Shown: positions 47,981 through 60,640, counted from the first letter of the stretch. The stretch is DNA of 64,000 bases from Aldrovandia affinis (GCA_029706075.1 JAINUG010000208.1:310001-374000), one strand, 5' to 3'. Numbers and translations are program-made. The notes: generated by a model not told the origin, from the sequence alone.

Positions 47981-48572
47981 ATCAGCAAGTGGCGGAGCGG
48001 AGCTCGCTTCCAGTTGGCCACGCAGCCTTCCGCGTTGTGGTCTTATCAGCGTTCAGTTGCTTCCCCCCGAGCGCGGACACCGCGTCACAACATCACGGGT
48101 CGCTGCACGGCGGAGAGGGAGACAATCCGAAGATCGGAGCCGAGGTCTGCGCGCTAAACTCTCGCGGCGTTTTTTCGCCAGAAATATCGTAACACATCAA
48201 GTGCTACTTTTGACATAGTAAAATCCACAGACTAGATACAAGTGCACGGAACACTGAGCCCTGCACGAAATACAGTTTGAATACAAATTCAGATTCGATT
48301 TGTCCGGGGAGAAAAACATTTTTCTTAAAATAAATTATTGAACACCAAATAGACTAAATGTGTACATGTGTATCATTGTAAAATATAAATTGATTTGCGA
48401 GATGAGGTTGGTTCTTGTGTGAATATCAAACTCAATCAGTACCTCCATCCTCTCGGGTGTGCGTGTGTGCGTACAGGAAAGAGCGAGTTACGTTACCTAA
48501 ATGTCTCCAGTGAAAGGCAATGCGTAAAATATAGTTTCGGCAAATGTAGTGTTTTCCCGAAAGAGGCCCTCC
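47981..48572. other. GC-rich segment and unclassified flank
   Basis: 47,985-48,190 is CpG-rich (AGCGCGGACACCGCGTCAC) and abuts the broken Tc1 end. It is followed by AT-rich sequence. Possibly another element; not identified. Confidence 0.4.
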
Positions 48573-49389
48573 TATGGAAGAAAATTAGTGGCAAAAAGAA
48601 CTGAAATGAGGAACACGTTGAATTAACTGTGAATTCAATACATTTAAATGTATTAACTGGATTCAACAGTTTTTAATAGTTTTTAATTTGTTGGTTGTTC
48701 ACTAAAATGTTTAAAAATCATATTGTAAAAATACAGGTTATGAAAAAAATGCAGATTCCCAAAGTTCAAATCTTAAAAAATATGGTTCCCAAAATACAAA
48801 CGAGAGAGATAAGAGAGATGAGATCTTATTCTCATTCTCACTTATTAATCCCCACAGGGAAATAGGTTTGTCAGTAGCAGCATACAGACATTTAAACACA
48901 TTAAAAACACAGACTTACACAAACATATAAAACATATAAAACAAGGACAGCATAAAAGCTCAAAGTCCAGTCAATTAAAAAGTGTGAAATCTCTGAATTC
49001 AAGTTCTCTTTTTCAAATGGCCAAAATTCAAGTTGCAAAAATTCAGTTTCCAAACGTGAATGAAACATCCTGGTTACTCAAAAACAATTATAATAACGTG
49101 GACACAATTGATGGCGCTTCTAGCCAATCGCAGAGCTTCCACCTGAGAACCTGGCCAACACCTGCACACCTGAGACACATGCAGCAATGAACTCCCAACA
49201 AACAGACCATCAAATGGTAACTGCAGCCAAAGTTGCATTATCTATCTACGTGTAATGCACTTTGTAATTAGTCAGGCCAATTTTATTGCTTATGAGTCAA
49301 TTGCTGAGGTGTAAATAATATGATGAATAAAGCAGCAAATGGCCTTGTTAAAAGCCAGTTAGCTAGCTAGCTAACCAGATAGGCACGTT

Positions 49390-49623
49390 CAGTAGATTGT
49401 TAGCTATCCGCTTCAACAGCTATTTCAGACACCAAAGTGTCCAGCTCCTTATCCAGAGTGCTGTACAATGCCCTGACTGACAGATCCGATTCAGCCATAC
49501 ACGTCCATGCACAGTGCAGAAGGACACCCCTAAAAGGCTGGCAATGCATGGGATGGTCAGATTCATGTCAAGCAGGCTGGATAGGTACACGGGAAAGATG
49601 ATGATCCATGTCCATCCAATCAC
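49390..49623 (-). pseudogene. Decayed transposase/integrase N-terminal fragment
   Basis: The minus strand gives LSSLLDMNLTIPCIASLLGV (a helix-turn-helix-like start). After a frameshift it gives LSVRALYSTLDKELDTLV and then SEIAVEADS and a stop. This resembles the N-terminal segment of integrase-core (rve-type) transposon proteins found in many fish genomes. The family call is from motif memory and moderate. Confidence 0.5.
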
Positions 49624-50104
49624 ACCTTGTTCCAGTACTTTTGTGTCCTCTCTCTTTCATGTTCTCTTGTAAGGGAGATCAACCCTGAAAAGGTCTGAAA
49701 GAGCATCTCCTGTGAGCAAGTGAACTCCAAATAGTCCAGGTCTCACTCAAGAATATGCTCTAAATGCGAGCGAAGCCTCCAAACAATTATGGAAATACCA
49801 TAAATATAAATATTGGCAAGTTAACATTAATTACAATCAGAATTAATTTACAAATGAACACAAAGATCAAACTGTTAGCTAAGACTGTTGTGATTTGAAA
49901 GACAGACACTTATTCTTTAATTTATTCTTTAATTCAATTGCTCGCAAATGTTAAAAGCTAACAATCTGTTGAAGGTAGCAAGTTAATCTTAACATAAAAT
50001 AAACAATATTTGCAGGCTGACTTAATATATCATGTCTATAGCTAGAGTTAACTGATCAGCAATACAGATAACTTAGGCTAGTTACCAAGTGCATTGCAAG
50101 TGGA

Positions 50105-50323
50105 CAAGTGCGTGTCCAGGGAGGGGCCTGGGGGGACACCTGCCCCCAGAGAAATTTGGTTGGCCACCCTGGGTGCCACCCTACTTCGTCTGGCTTTTGA
50201 TAGGTTATTAGGTTCTCAATCACATCTTTTCAAATGTATTACATTTTGAATGTCCCCCCCCCCCTGTGTGGTTCTGTGCCAGTCTTGGGCCACCCCTGTT
50301 AAAGTGGTCTGGGCCCGCCACTC
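50105..50323. mobile_element. Short hAT-type MITE nested in the foldback
   Basis: A 219-bp element. The left end AGTGCGTGTCCAGGGAGGGG and the complement of the right end, AGTGGCGGGCCCAGACCACT, are inverted repeats. Eight-base flanks CAAGTGGA (50097-50104) and AAAGTGGA (50324-50331) match at seven positions, as expected for an old hAT target duplication. Confidence 0.6.
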
Positions 50324-50835
50324 AAAGTGGATAGATAAAAGGTTGGCTGCAGTTGCCATTTAATGGTCTGTTTGCTGGGAGTTCATTGCTGCATGTGTCT
50401 CAGGTGTGCAGCTGTTGGCCAGGTCCTCAGGTGGAAGCTCTGCGATTGGCTAGAAGCACCATCAATTGTGTCCACGTTATTTTGTTCTTCCTGAATAACC
50501 CAGATGCTTCATTTGCGTTTGGAAACAGAATTTTTGCAACTTGAATTCCAGAGATTTGTATTTTGGGAACCAGATTTTTTAAGATTTGAATTTTGTAAAG
50601 CTATATTTTTGAGATGGGAATTTTCATAACCTGTACTTTTACAATATGATTTTTAAACATTTTAATTCACTCCCAACAAATTCAAAACTATAAAATGCAC
50701 AGTTAATACATTTAAAAATGTTGAATTCACAGTTAATACATTCAAATGTATTGAATTCACCATTAATAGATTAAAAACTGTTGAATTTAACATGCTCATG
50801 AATTCAGATATTTTTGGCACTAATTTTCTTCCATA

Positions 50836-51343
50836 CCCTAATTTATATAAATATGAATCAATATAATGTTTGCTGCAAATGGTAGTGTAGAAAATGAAAG
50901 ATGTAAAGAAATGCTATTTCTTTGTGGCAGCCGGCGCTGGTATGTGTAAAATGAGACAGCAGTGATAATAACCTGAAGCGACTCAAAAATGTCTCATCAC
51001 AGCGTTTCAAATCTGAGACATGGCTAAAACCCACAATACTTCTGAAAAACAAAATACACCAAATGTCTTATGAATGAATTCTGAAGTGAAAATAATTACA
51101 TTCAGTAAATATTCATACTGACACACAATACAATACAACACATGCTCACTCTCTACACATAGATTACTCGCACTCTCATATCAATAGGCCTATATATCAT
51201 TTTTGCAAAATATCCCAAACATATGCAGCGTAATATTGAAATAAACATGCCAACCCTGTGTGTGTGTATTTGTGTGTGTGAGACACTGTGTACATGTGTT
51301 TATGTGACAGAGTATGTATGCAACAGCATGAGCAGGTGACTGA

Positions 51344-51388
<45 letters not shown>

Positions 51389-52063
51389 TATGAGTGTGTA
51401 TGTGTGTTTGAGAGAGAGTGTGTGTGTTTCATTGCTGTGATAATTAATCGACTCCAGTCTGGTTGTCATGCCTGATATTTGGTCTCTTGAAGAGCAGAGC
51501 CACTTCAGGACAGTTTTGATGAATGGGCAATTAGAGAGCAGCTCCCCTGCCTCCTGGTTGAATAATCTCATTTTAATAGGATTTCAGCGTCTTCCACATA
51601 AATGTGATAAAATATAGAAAATATATCATCAATACTCTAATTGTGAAACTGCTGACGTAGCTTTTTAAATGATTTTAAAAAAAATGTCTTCTGAAAATAA
51701 ACTAAGTATATAAACTAAGAGGCCTTGTTCAGTGAGAAATCGAAATTCTCCCATTTCCTTATAGCAGGGTGTGTGGGTGTGTCTTACAGCACACCCCATC
51801 TCTTAAAGTACTCCTTGCTTCAGATGTGCTCTCTCTGGTGGCAGGAATACTGTCTGCATGTTAAAAGTGTAAGACTGTAGCATGATGAAATAATACACTC
51901 TGAAAGGGACACCAATTTCACCATAAAACTTTCAAATTTGCATTTTATTCATTGCAATTTGTTAGCAGTTATTAATTTGTCTCATCTAAATTTGAATTTT
52001 GTCCTGTTTTCCTCCATTTGAATTTGATGGAAAGCAACGTTTCAAAGCCTAATTTACCAACAA
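50836..52063. other. Intergenic sequence
   Basis: (TG)n of about 24 units at 51,339-51,386. Otherwise AT-rich with no recognised feature. Confidence 0.5.
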
Positions 52064-52079
52064 AAGAAAGGACACTTTT

Positions 52080-52460
52080 TTAAATTTTATTTTTTAAGAA
52101 TTAAGATTTAAGATTTTCTTCGAATTTAGTAGCCAATTACACCCTCTATTTTTCATGTCAATCCCCCTTGTATTGTGAGCTCGCTGCCGTAGCCCTGTGA
52201 CCGGCAGTGACATGGGCAAAGTATCGTCTTCTTTGAGACGGCACTCGCCAAGCCGCCGACCGTAACTCTGGTACTCCAGAGCCACTCCCGTATGCAGCGA
52301 ACATGTCAGCTTCCCTCTCCCCTCCCTGGGGCGGACAGCCAATTGCCGCCCCCTAGTGGCACTCCCGGCCAGAGCCAACTCTGGCACGGCCAGTGGAATC
52401 TAACCCTGGTCGCGGTGGCCAGCGTTGAATGTTGTAACCACTAGACCACCCGGGAGGCCC
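52080..52460 (-). mobile_element. tRNA-derived SINE family A
   Basis: A full copy bounded by a perfect 16-bp duplication AAGAAAGGACACTTTT at 52064-52079 and 52461-52476. On the minus strand it starts with CCCGGGTGGTCTAGTGGTTA and ends in an A-rich tail. Same family as 17202-17575 and 56333-56680. Confidence 0.93.
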
Positions 52461-52476
52461 AAGAAAGGACACTTTT

Positions 52477-54530
52477 AAAATGGATTGCCATCTTGTTTGT
52501 TTGATCTTGTTTTGCTTTTTTAATGCTTTAATCAGTTAGTCTGGTTTCATGCATACTCACTGACAGAACAAATACAGAGAAGAAAGTCCCTCCCAATAGC
52601 TGAAGAGGAGTAATCTATTTGCTTTCTTAAGTCTGTGTGGTGAGGGCACTCAGGAGACGCTGATGTCAGGGAAAGAACAAAAAGAGAGAAACTCATTTGA
52701 TCAGGAAGGAACGCACGTAACGAGCAGCGCACAACTGCAGCCCTCCGGGTGAATCACAGAGGAGACCGTGCTTATCTGCTTATCTCCCCATGAGCAGAGA
52801 CCCGGCTGGCTGTCTGTCCCATAGGATCTGACTGGGATGGTTCTGGTGTGTTGGGATCCAACTGGGATGGTCCTGATGCCATTGGAGGTGCTGCGGGGTT
52901 CTGATGGATAATGAGCAGGGACCACTGGCTCGTGACCTGCATGATGTCAGAGCCCTTGAACATCCAGTCAGGGCTCCTATTAGAGATGCCGCTGCTGGGG
53001 GGTTGTGTTAGGGGATGTTTCGTTGGGATCTGAACCCATACAATCCGCCCATCCCCAATCCCCCGGTCACAAATTCAGGGGCCTGGGAACATGAGCAGGT
53101 CCAGACCCTGTCTCACACATGCAAGCTCCCTCATTGGCTGCTGACTCAAATATGGTCATCACTGACAGAGCGGGGTGGGGGGCGGGGGGAGGCTGCACTG
53201 GAGGGTCATAGGTTTTAACCCTTGGTTTTGGGGCAGTGTCCACATGCCCTGAGTGGAGTTCTCCCAGCCTCGGGAAAGGGTTAGCAGGTTTGAGAAGGGG
53301 CAGGGTAATGATGGAACAGGGCCCCTTATGTCTCCTCCTGAAGGTGAGGGTGTGCTTTACAGTGATCCACTCTAGTACAGAGTTACATAAAGCTCTGTGT
53401 GTGCATGTATGTGTGTGTGAGAGAGAAAGAGAGATCTCAAGAGTGTTGGGTAAGGAGAAGAAACAGCTGAAATCTTGAAACTGGGTTCTCTCTGAGTGTG
53501 AGTTTGTGTAGGAGGACTTCCTACACGGTAATTAGTGTGTGTGCATATCTGTGTGAATGTATGCGTGTGTGTGCGTGAGTGTGACTGTGAGTGTGTGTGT
53601 GTGTGTGTGTGGGGTACAGACTGAGTCAGTGAGGAGCTGGCCTAGCATGATGCTTATATAGAGTGCATCATATATGCATGCCTCAAACATTGGTGTGGTT
53701 AATATAGCATTATATTATTACATCACACTCTCTCAAAATCTTCAGACTCAAAACACACACACTCTGCAGAGGCAGAGTGTGTGTGTGTGTAGGAGTGTGT
53801 TTAAGTGTTTAAATCAGGCAGAGAAAGAGGGAGCTCAGTGTGGTTTTGCGGTGTAGTCAGTCAGGCTTGTGAGGGAACAGCCCTGGGGCCTTGTCGCATT
53901 CATTATTGAGGTATGGCAAATTGATTGGCACTAACAGCCCCGTTACTCAATCTTTCTGTCACCGAGATACACCAAGCTTTCTCCTCTTCCTCCTCTCACT
54001 CTGAGTCTCTCTCGGCTTTCTCACAAACACACACACGCACGCACGCACACACACACACACATGTGCACACACACTATTAAACACTTTCTCCAACATTCCT
54101 TTCCTCTCCTTCTTTTGCTCTGTCAAGCTCTCAATTTTCCTGCTTACACTTCTTTACTCAAATCACCACACCCTCTCCCTTCCCCTCTCTCTCTTCCCAA
54201 ATGAATATTGGTCTGTTGTCTCTTATTGTCCCTTTTTTTTTCTTGGTCTCCATTTCCCCTTTTTTCCCCCTTCTATCCCCCCCTCTATGTCCCCCACTTT
54301 AACATGTTCCTAGTCTCCCCGTCCCGTCTCTCCACATCCCTTTGGCATTTTTCTTCGGCTCCCTACCTCTCTCTCTCTCTCTCCCGCCCCACAGTGTTCC
54401 ACTACCTGTCGTGTTGCCTCCTTCCTTTCCGTCTTCCTCATTCCTTCTTTCGGTTTTGATCGCTTTCCCTCTTCCTCTATTCGCCTCGTTTGATCGTTCT
54501 GTCGAGTGTTTTATTTTCGTTAGGCTTTGA
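52477..54530. other. Intergenic sequence with microsatellites
   Basis: A 33-bp-spaced near-duplicate GGGATGGTTCTGGTG / GGGATGGTCCTGATG near 52,835-52,875, (TG)n near 53,590, CA-rich 54,025-54,070, and a pyrimidine-rich tract at 54,090-54,480. No gene recognised. Confidence 0.5.
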
Positions 54531-54539
54531 CTCACCCGA

Positions 54540-54960
54540 CAACTCTATCCGAGTTAAGCAACGCTGCTCACGCTTTTCATGTGGCAAGAGAGAAATAAAT
54601 GGTAATTTCAACTCGATTCATTGGACGAGGAGCCATGGGTTTATTGGTAATTGCTTCCCGTTAAAGGGACGCAGTTAAAACGTCAGTCGTGTAATTCTGA
54701 GAAACGCAGCTGTTGCGACAATTAACTTCTCAGTCTTGTAATGAAAAGGCTAATTTGCAGCAAATCTCAAGAGTTTTTACACATCTATTCGTTTTACTGT
54801 CAGCGCAATAAAAGCACGCCTCGTGAAAAATGGAGCCTTCTAGTGTTCGAGCCAAAATGGCATTGGCATGGGTTGCGCGGAATTGCGTCGATCTTGCCCC
54901 TCCGACAACACCAATCACCTGCGCCACATTTGTCAGCGTTTACGAACGCAGGCACGCGTT
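54540..54960. promoter_or_regulatory. Candidate conserved non-coding element
   Basis: A unique-looking, TE-free stretch with motifs such as GGTAATTTCAACTCG, TTATTGGTAATTGC, GACAATTAACTTC and GGCTAATTTGCAGC, in a repeat-rich neighbourhood. Function is inference. Confidence 0.25.
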
Positions 54961-55927
54961 TTCCTCACAGTAGACTCTCCTGCCCGCTTTTAAATCGAGC
55001 GCTTCCTACCGACTGAGTTCCACCTCTCCGATATAGCCGTGTTTTCAGGGACATGCTGGTGCAATACGTAACACTGTATGAACAGGAGACGAACTACATA
55101 CCTGCTTAATAATCTCCTTCAGTTTTGGGAACTGTGAGTCATTGCATTTCACCTTGTTCAATGTGGAGCGGGGGAGAGACTAAGAGAAAGCTGGACTTAA
55201 TACGAGCAGAAACTCCATCGCATTTAATACCGCACTGTGAGACATATGGGGTAAATTATGATTTAAGTTGGGATAAAGGGTCAATTGAGGGATTTCATTC
55301 ACACGTTTTGTGAAAATACAAGTCATCAAAAGTAGACATAACAATGGACACAGGCAGAGCTGAAACTGGCCGTCCTCCAATTCTCCTAGAAGATTCTGGG
55401 TCCATCTGAACCAGCCTGGTCCACACTCCCACCAGCTCAGAGAGATGCATCCTGTGACAAGCAGCCAAGATTCCCTAAAAAAATAGAACTCCAGATTGGC
55501 AAGGATCCTGATGGGACCATTACAATAACAAAATGCAAACAGAATTGACTCAAAGAAAAGCCACTTAAAGGAGACACAAAATGAATTGAAATGAAACAAA
55601 ACAAAAACTATACAACTGTAAGCAGCGATTATGGGGACCAAGCACTCATAGCCAAAATTAAACCAATAAAGATGATGGTGACCCATAGTGCACAAATACA
55701 TATGTTCCTAATTAGGAGGATTAGTCACTGCAGCAAGTTTCAAATCTCTGCAATGGATTTTAAGTAGTAACTGTGTGTTAACTTGGTATTCCCTTCCACC
55801 ATCCTGCCAAGTTTCATAAAAAGTTTCATAAAAAATGTATCAATGCCTTATGGGTGACTCTAACAGCATTGTAACACAGGTGACAGCCTGCACTCTGCAC
55901 ACAAACAACATTCTAACAGATTAGTAT
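54961..55927. other. Unclassified intergenic sequence
   Basis: Includes a 173-codon minus-strand open frame (55701-55180) with no recognisable domain and biased composition. I do not call it a gene. Confidence 0.4.

Positions 55928-55987
<60 letters not shown>
55928..55987 (+). repeat. (GA)n microsatellite
   Basis: About 29 uninterrupted GA units. Confidence 0.95.
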
Positions 55988-55991
<4 letters not shown>

Positions 55992-56332
55992 AAAGGGAAA
56001 GGCAGGGAGGGATAGAGAGGGTGAAAGAGAGGAGAAAGAGAGAGTATGGTCAGGTATATTACTTGCATCATTATGGCTGCATTAATGAGAGCTGACCATG
56101 GCCAGGTGCATAGCCTGTGACCTGAGTCCAGGGTCTGAATCTTGGAGGAACCCTGAGTCATGTGACCTTCAGCACAGGCCCTTCCTGTGAGCGGGGAGAG
56201 ATTTGTATCTCTAAAGTTAGGAAGCCCTGTGGTGCGATTTTGTGCAAAGAGGCTTGTTGTGTAGGACTGTCTCTCTCTTCCTCCAGTCAGGCATTCATAA
56301 TACTCTTATCATTGAAAAAGTGTCAGACTGAG

Positions 56333-56680
56333 CCTCCCGGGTGGTGTAGCGGTAAGAAAGTCAGATGTTGCCCACTGCGACCGGGGTTCGATTCCACCAG
56401 GTCACGCCATCTCGGCTCTGGTTGGGAGTGCCACTAGGGGGCGGCAATTGGCCGTCCGCCCGAGGAAGGGGGGAGAGAAGCCGATATGAGCTCGCTGCAA
56501 ATATGAGTATGTTACGGTGACGGCTTGGCAGGTGCTGGCCTGGAGGAGGTGGTACAGCGCTCACTACCGGTCTTAGGACTACGGCAACAAGCTCTCATAT
56601 GAGGGGGGGGATAATTGACATGAAAAAGAGGGTATAATTGGTATAATTGTCTACTAAAAATTAGGAGAAAAAATGGGAAA
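56333..56680 (+). mobile_element. tRNA-derived SINE family A
   Basis: Head GCCTCCCGGGTGGTGTAGCG with B-box GGTTCGATTCC. The body has CACTAGGGGGCGGCAATTGG and the element ends TAGGAGAAAAAATGGGAAA. Opposite orientation to the other full copies. No clear target duplication. Confidence 0.88.
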
Positions 56681-57820
56681 CTAAAGCACACAAACACCCA
56701 CGCACACCCGCACTCATGCACTCACACACACACTCATACACACAAACACACACACTCATGTACACACTCATACACACACACACACACACACTTAAACTGC
56801 TTGCTTAATTCATACGCTCAACACTCTCATCCTGGCTTGAGCCCAGAGTGTTTATTTTTTCATATGGAAGAGGCCTCTTAACTTCTGGTTCTCTGTACTG
56901 TTGAATTGTGGGTAAAGAGCACTCTCCTCTGCTGTAGGACATGGATGTCAGGGTTGCAGTTCCTTAAACTAAAATCTCTTCCCCTCTGATGCATTTCTGT
57001 CACATCCACTGATTTCTGTATTTAAAAAATCTGCATATAGTAGATAGATGTAGTAGATATTTAGTAGTTATTATTTAATGTGTTGTTTGTTTTTCCCCGT
57101 GTAATGAACCACAGAGGAAATTCAGTGGAGGGCAGATCTGAACTCCTCGCTGCAGCTATTTCTGCTGCAATGGCACAACTCCTGTGATGATGCTGGCCTG
57201 TGATTGGCTGTCTGCTTTGTGGAGCTGATTTTGACTCAAACAATGGCCTTCAAACAGAGAGAGAGAGACTCACAATAGATTTGTTTTTATTTAAATCCAC
57301 CTTTATTGGGGGCGTTAAAGGTAAACCAAAGCATTACAGGTGAACCCCAACACACCTCACAACACACCCCAACACACCTCTCCACTTACCAAACAAAAAG
57401 ACTAAAAGACTAAAAGGACAAAGAGAGAGAGGAATTGAGAAAGAGGGTTAAGTTTTATGATTTTATGACAAAACAAAAAGAAAATAAAGAGGGAGAGAGA
57501 GATCTACATTCCATTGCTATTCTACTGTAACTATGTATTTATATTTTTGTTTTTCCTAGGTCCCTTTGTTAATTGTTTTTTTCCAGATGCTTTGGCAGCA
57601 TAAGTGTGTGTTGTGCCAAGAGAGAGAAAGAGGGGGGAGCGTAGGGGGACAGGATGAGAGGGAAAATAAGGGCAAATATCGAAATGAAGAATGCAGGACA
57701 ATCTATATGGGAAATTAGTGAGTGAGAGAGAGAGAGAGATGGATGGATGGGTTAATAGGAAACAGATGGGTGTGGAGATGGAGAGATAGACGGAGTGATA
57801 AAATTGATAGTTCTGCCTGC
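56681..57820. other. Intergenic sequence
   Basis: CA-rich 56,690-56,795 and (GA)n patches at 57,255, 57,420 and 57,720. No gene recognised. Confidence 0.5.
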
Positions 57821-57829
57821 GATATGGGC

Positions 57830-58010
57830 AGCGCGCGGAGGCCAGCCCTCTAACCCAAGCTGTTTTTAATAGAATTAAGCCTGTTATCATCACTGGCAAC
57901 AGCTCTGTGCTGGGCCAAATCAGACTGAAACAGTGATCTCCAATTTGAGATTATGTCACACACATCTTCCTGAGCTGTGATAACATCATAGTATCGCCAT
58001 TGCCATCTCG
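57830..58010. promoter_or_regulatory. Candidate conserved non-coding element
   Basis: Unique-looking sequence with TTTAATAGAATTAAGCCTG and CAATTTGAGATTATGTCAC between microsatellites. Conservation not tested. Confidence 0.2.
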
Positions 58011-58082
58011 CACCCTCTCTCTCTCTCTCTCTCCCTCTCTCATGATCCCCCCCCCTCCCTCTATCCATCTCAGTCCAGTGCA

Positions 58083-58760
58083 GTGCAATTCAATTCAAAT
58101 TGCTTTATTGGCATGATATACTTGTGTTGTAAATATCGCCAAAGCTTAACAATCAATAACATCAAGCCACAACCAATGGTGTGGTATTAGAAGAGATGGA
58201 TTGGACAATTTGAGGGGACTTTAATACATATATAAGGCAATGGTTACTGCGAAATAGAAATACAAATGAACAAATAAACAATGTACAACAACAAGAACAA
58301 CAATAAATAGTGCTACTCATAATAATAGCAGTTATAAGGAAAACAACAATAATAATTTATGATAATGATAATTATACTATATAATCTCATATTACTGGCA
58401 TGGTTGGGAAATTTGGGAATATATATATATTTTTTAATCTGTTTTTTAAATTTTTAAATTTTATTCTGGAGAAGAAAGTTTGTTGAATTTCCTTACATTT
58501 GTCGCACCTGGTTAGAAAGCTCAGCCTCGGTATGTTGTTGGCTGCAGTGTGAGGACAGCCTGTCCTCTGGGCAGCCATGTCTGCCTGTGACAGCTTGTCT
58601 CCATGACTAGGCTGTTCTCGCTGAGTCTACATTTTGTTAATATCTTTCTTATATATTTTTTTTTAATTTTAATGAAATGTTTTTACACATGTCAGAAAAT
58701 CTGCAACATTATACTCTCTCTTTAGGGCCAGGTAGGACACAATTTTGCTTTTCCGTTTCC
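58083..58760 (-). mobile_element. LINE 3'-end remnant
   Basis: Begins with the tail AATTCAAATTGCTTTATTGG also seen in shorter form near 8,710, 39,800 and 42,170. The minus strand has a decayed frame (AAQRTGCPHTAANNIPRLSF) followed by an AT-rich stretch. Probably the 3' end of a fish non-LTR retrotransposon. Confidence 0.5.
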
Positions 58761-60352
58761 CAAAAGAGTGATATAGTTTTGTTTGTGTTGTGTTATAATT
58801 TAGTTGACTCCATTTTTTTGGGCTGATTTGTATTAGTATGCATTAGTGCTGAGGCTGGCTTGTGTTATGAGGGCTTAGTACGGAGGCTGATTTGTTCTAG
58901 TATGTGGTAATGCTGAAGACTTGACATTTCAGGGCCTTGCACTTCTACTTTGAATAGAAAAGAAACACAAATACTTACATTTCTCTCACCATCACTCACA
59001 TGTAAACACCACAGTAAATGTAGCCCACTCTTCGTTCTCCATACCCAAATTCAAGGAATGTTGACTTTGTGAATATCCGTTAATCTGATCTGTGCAGATC
59101 AGGTAATTTAATGCTCATGAAAAACCAACGTTTTCACCAATGTTTGTTTGCTAGGCATTATTGCACAGTTTTCAAAGCTAGTGCACTACACAGTTAATGG
59201 AGGGATTTAAATGAGAAATTTAGCATATTCTCTATAACGATTCAATAGATTTATACTCAATTACACCTCTCATTCTCATTTACTTTCTCTAACATGACGT
59301 GAAGAAAGAACGTTACAATGTGAGACAATTAAGAGGAGGCTTTGTGATTCCTCGCCAATGGATTATTCAATTATTTGGCTCGCTTGTTAATTAAGCAAAA
59401 TAAATGAAAACAATGAATACAATTGAACAATTCAAAACCTCTCTGTAGCAAGGTGGCAGGGGTGGCCACCATGCCAGGTGGTGAGTGGATGAAAGGCAAA
59501 CCAAAAACAGGGTTCCAATAGGCCAATGGCCAGTTTATTCTACTAATCCTTTTACAAAATAAAAGAAACCACAAAAAAAAAACAATCAAAAACTACTCAC
59601 TAGAGGGTCAACAGCAACAAACCCCCGCACTTCTGCCTCCATGCCCAAAAACTCCCCTCAGGCATGGCAGGCTGTGCTTTCATAATGGCCTAACGAAGGC
59701 AATGACTCACAGCTGAGTTGATTGCTCATTAGCCTCAGGTGAGCCTGCCTGTAACTGAGGCCGCTGCTGTTCAGGGTCCGGTAGTCCTCTCCAGGCTGTG
59801 GGAGGGAACAGGGGCACTTGACAGCAGCCAAAAGGGAGGCGCAGCCCTCTCTACTCCTCCCTCCACACTCTCTCTTTCCTTCCATCTCAGATGCAATCTC
59901 TTTCTCCTTCTCTCTCACCATTTCTCTCTCCCTTTCTTTCATCATCTCTCCTTCTCTCATCTGGCTGCTCCACGATGTAGTAGGTGTCCGTACCTCCCCA
60001 ACCTACTTGGGGGCCACACTGAGGTGGCAGAATCAAATCGGACAATCTCCAAAAACTAATCCTCCAAAGCTGCTTCACGAGAGATTAGAGGGCACCCCCC
60101 TCTCCCCCGTAAAATTGGGCATCGAACCCAGGACCCCAGGGGCTGTGAGATGCACCATCATAACCCCCCCCCCATGTTGTTCTGTGCAGCAGGGAGCACT
60201 TCTTTCCCTGTGTACACTGATTAATAATGCAGCAACGTCGCTCCAGCACTGTGGATATATTGTAGGAATGTTGTGGGGACATTGTGGGAACATTGTGAGG
60301 ACATTTCTGGGACATTTTGGGGGTGTCGCGGGGATGTTATCGGGAAATTGTT

Positions 60353-60354
<2 letters not shown>
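58761..60354. other. Unclassified intergenic sequence
   Basis: The 59,430-60,170 part looks repetitive (low-complexity TC stretch 59,850-59,965; a B-box-like GGGTTCGATGCC complement near 60,120) but cannot be classified. No gene. Confidence 0.4.
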
Positions 60355-60393
<39 letters not shown>

Positions 60394-60403
60394 AGAGACG
60401 CAC

Positions 60404-60438
<35 letters not shown>

Positions 60439-60453
60439 TCATGTACGCACTCT

Positions 60454-60497
<44 letters not shown>

Positions 60498-60640
60498 CAC
60501 ACCATGCACATGTATACTCACACACACCACACACACCCACACACACACACATCATACACACTCACATTCACACTTACACACCATGCTTACACACCACACA
60601 TACACACATTTACATACACCACACACACACAAACGCAGGG
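60355..60640 (+). repeat. CA-rich compound microsatellite
   Basis: Several (CA)n blocks separated by short unique words, such as CACTCAGAGACGCAC and CATTCATGTACGCAC. Confidence 0.93.

Larger units (their letters stand above)
48573..50835. mobile_element. Foldback DNA element with long inverted arms
   Basis: The left arm (48,573-49,235) and right arm (50,337-50,835) are inverted copies. Shared blocks include GGAAGAAAATTAGTG at the tips, TGTTTAAAAATCATATTGTA, AACGTGGACACAATTGATGG, CTAGCCAATCGCAGAGCTTC and CACATGCAGCAATGAACTCC. The left arm carries an extra insert of about 185 bp (48,803-48,989) with a LINE-like ATTAATCCCCACAGGGAAAT end. The 1.1-kb centre holds a decayed integrase-like N-terminus on the minus strand and a nested hAT MITE. 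No clean target duplication is seen. Confidence 0.85.

Noticed and set aside
47985-48190. CpG-rich stretch as a CpG-island promoter of an unknown gene.
   Set aside because: It abuts a broken Tc1 end and no exon or TATA/initiator arrangement follows. It could equally be part of another transposon.
55180-55701. A 173-codon minus-strand open frame.
   Set aside because: No recognisable domain, odd Phe/Leu/Cys-rich composition, and no splice or promoter context. It is probably chance.
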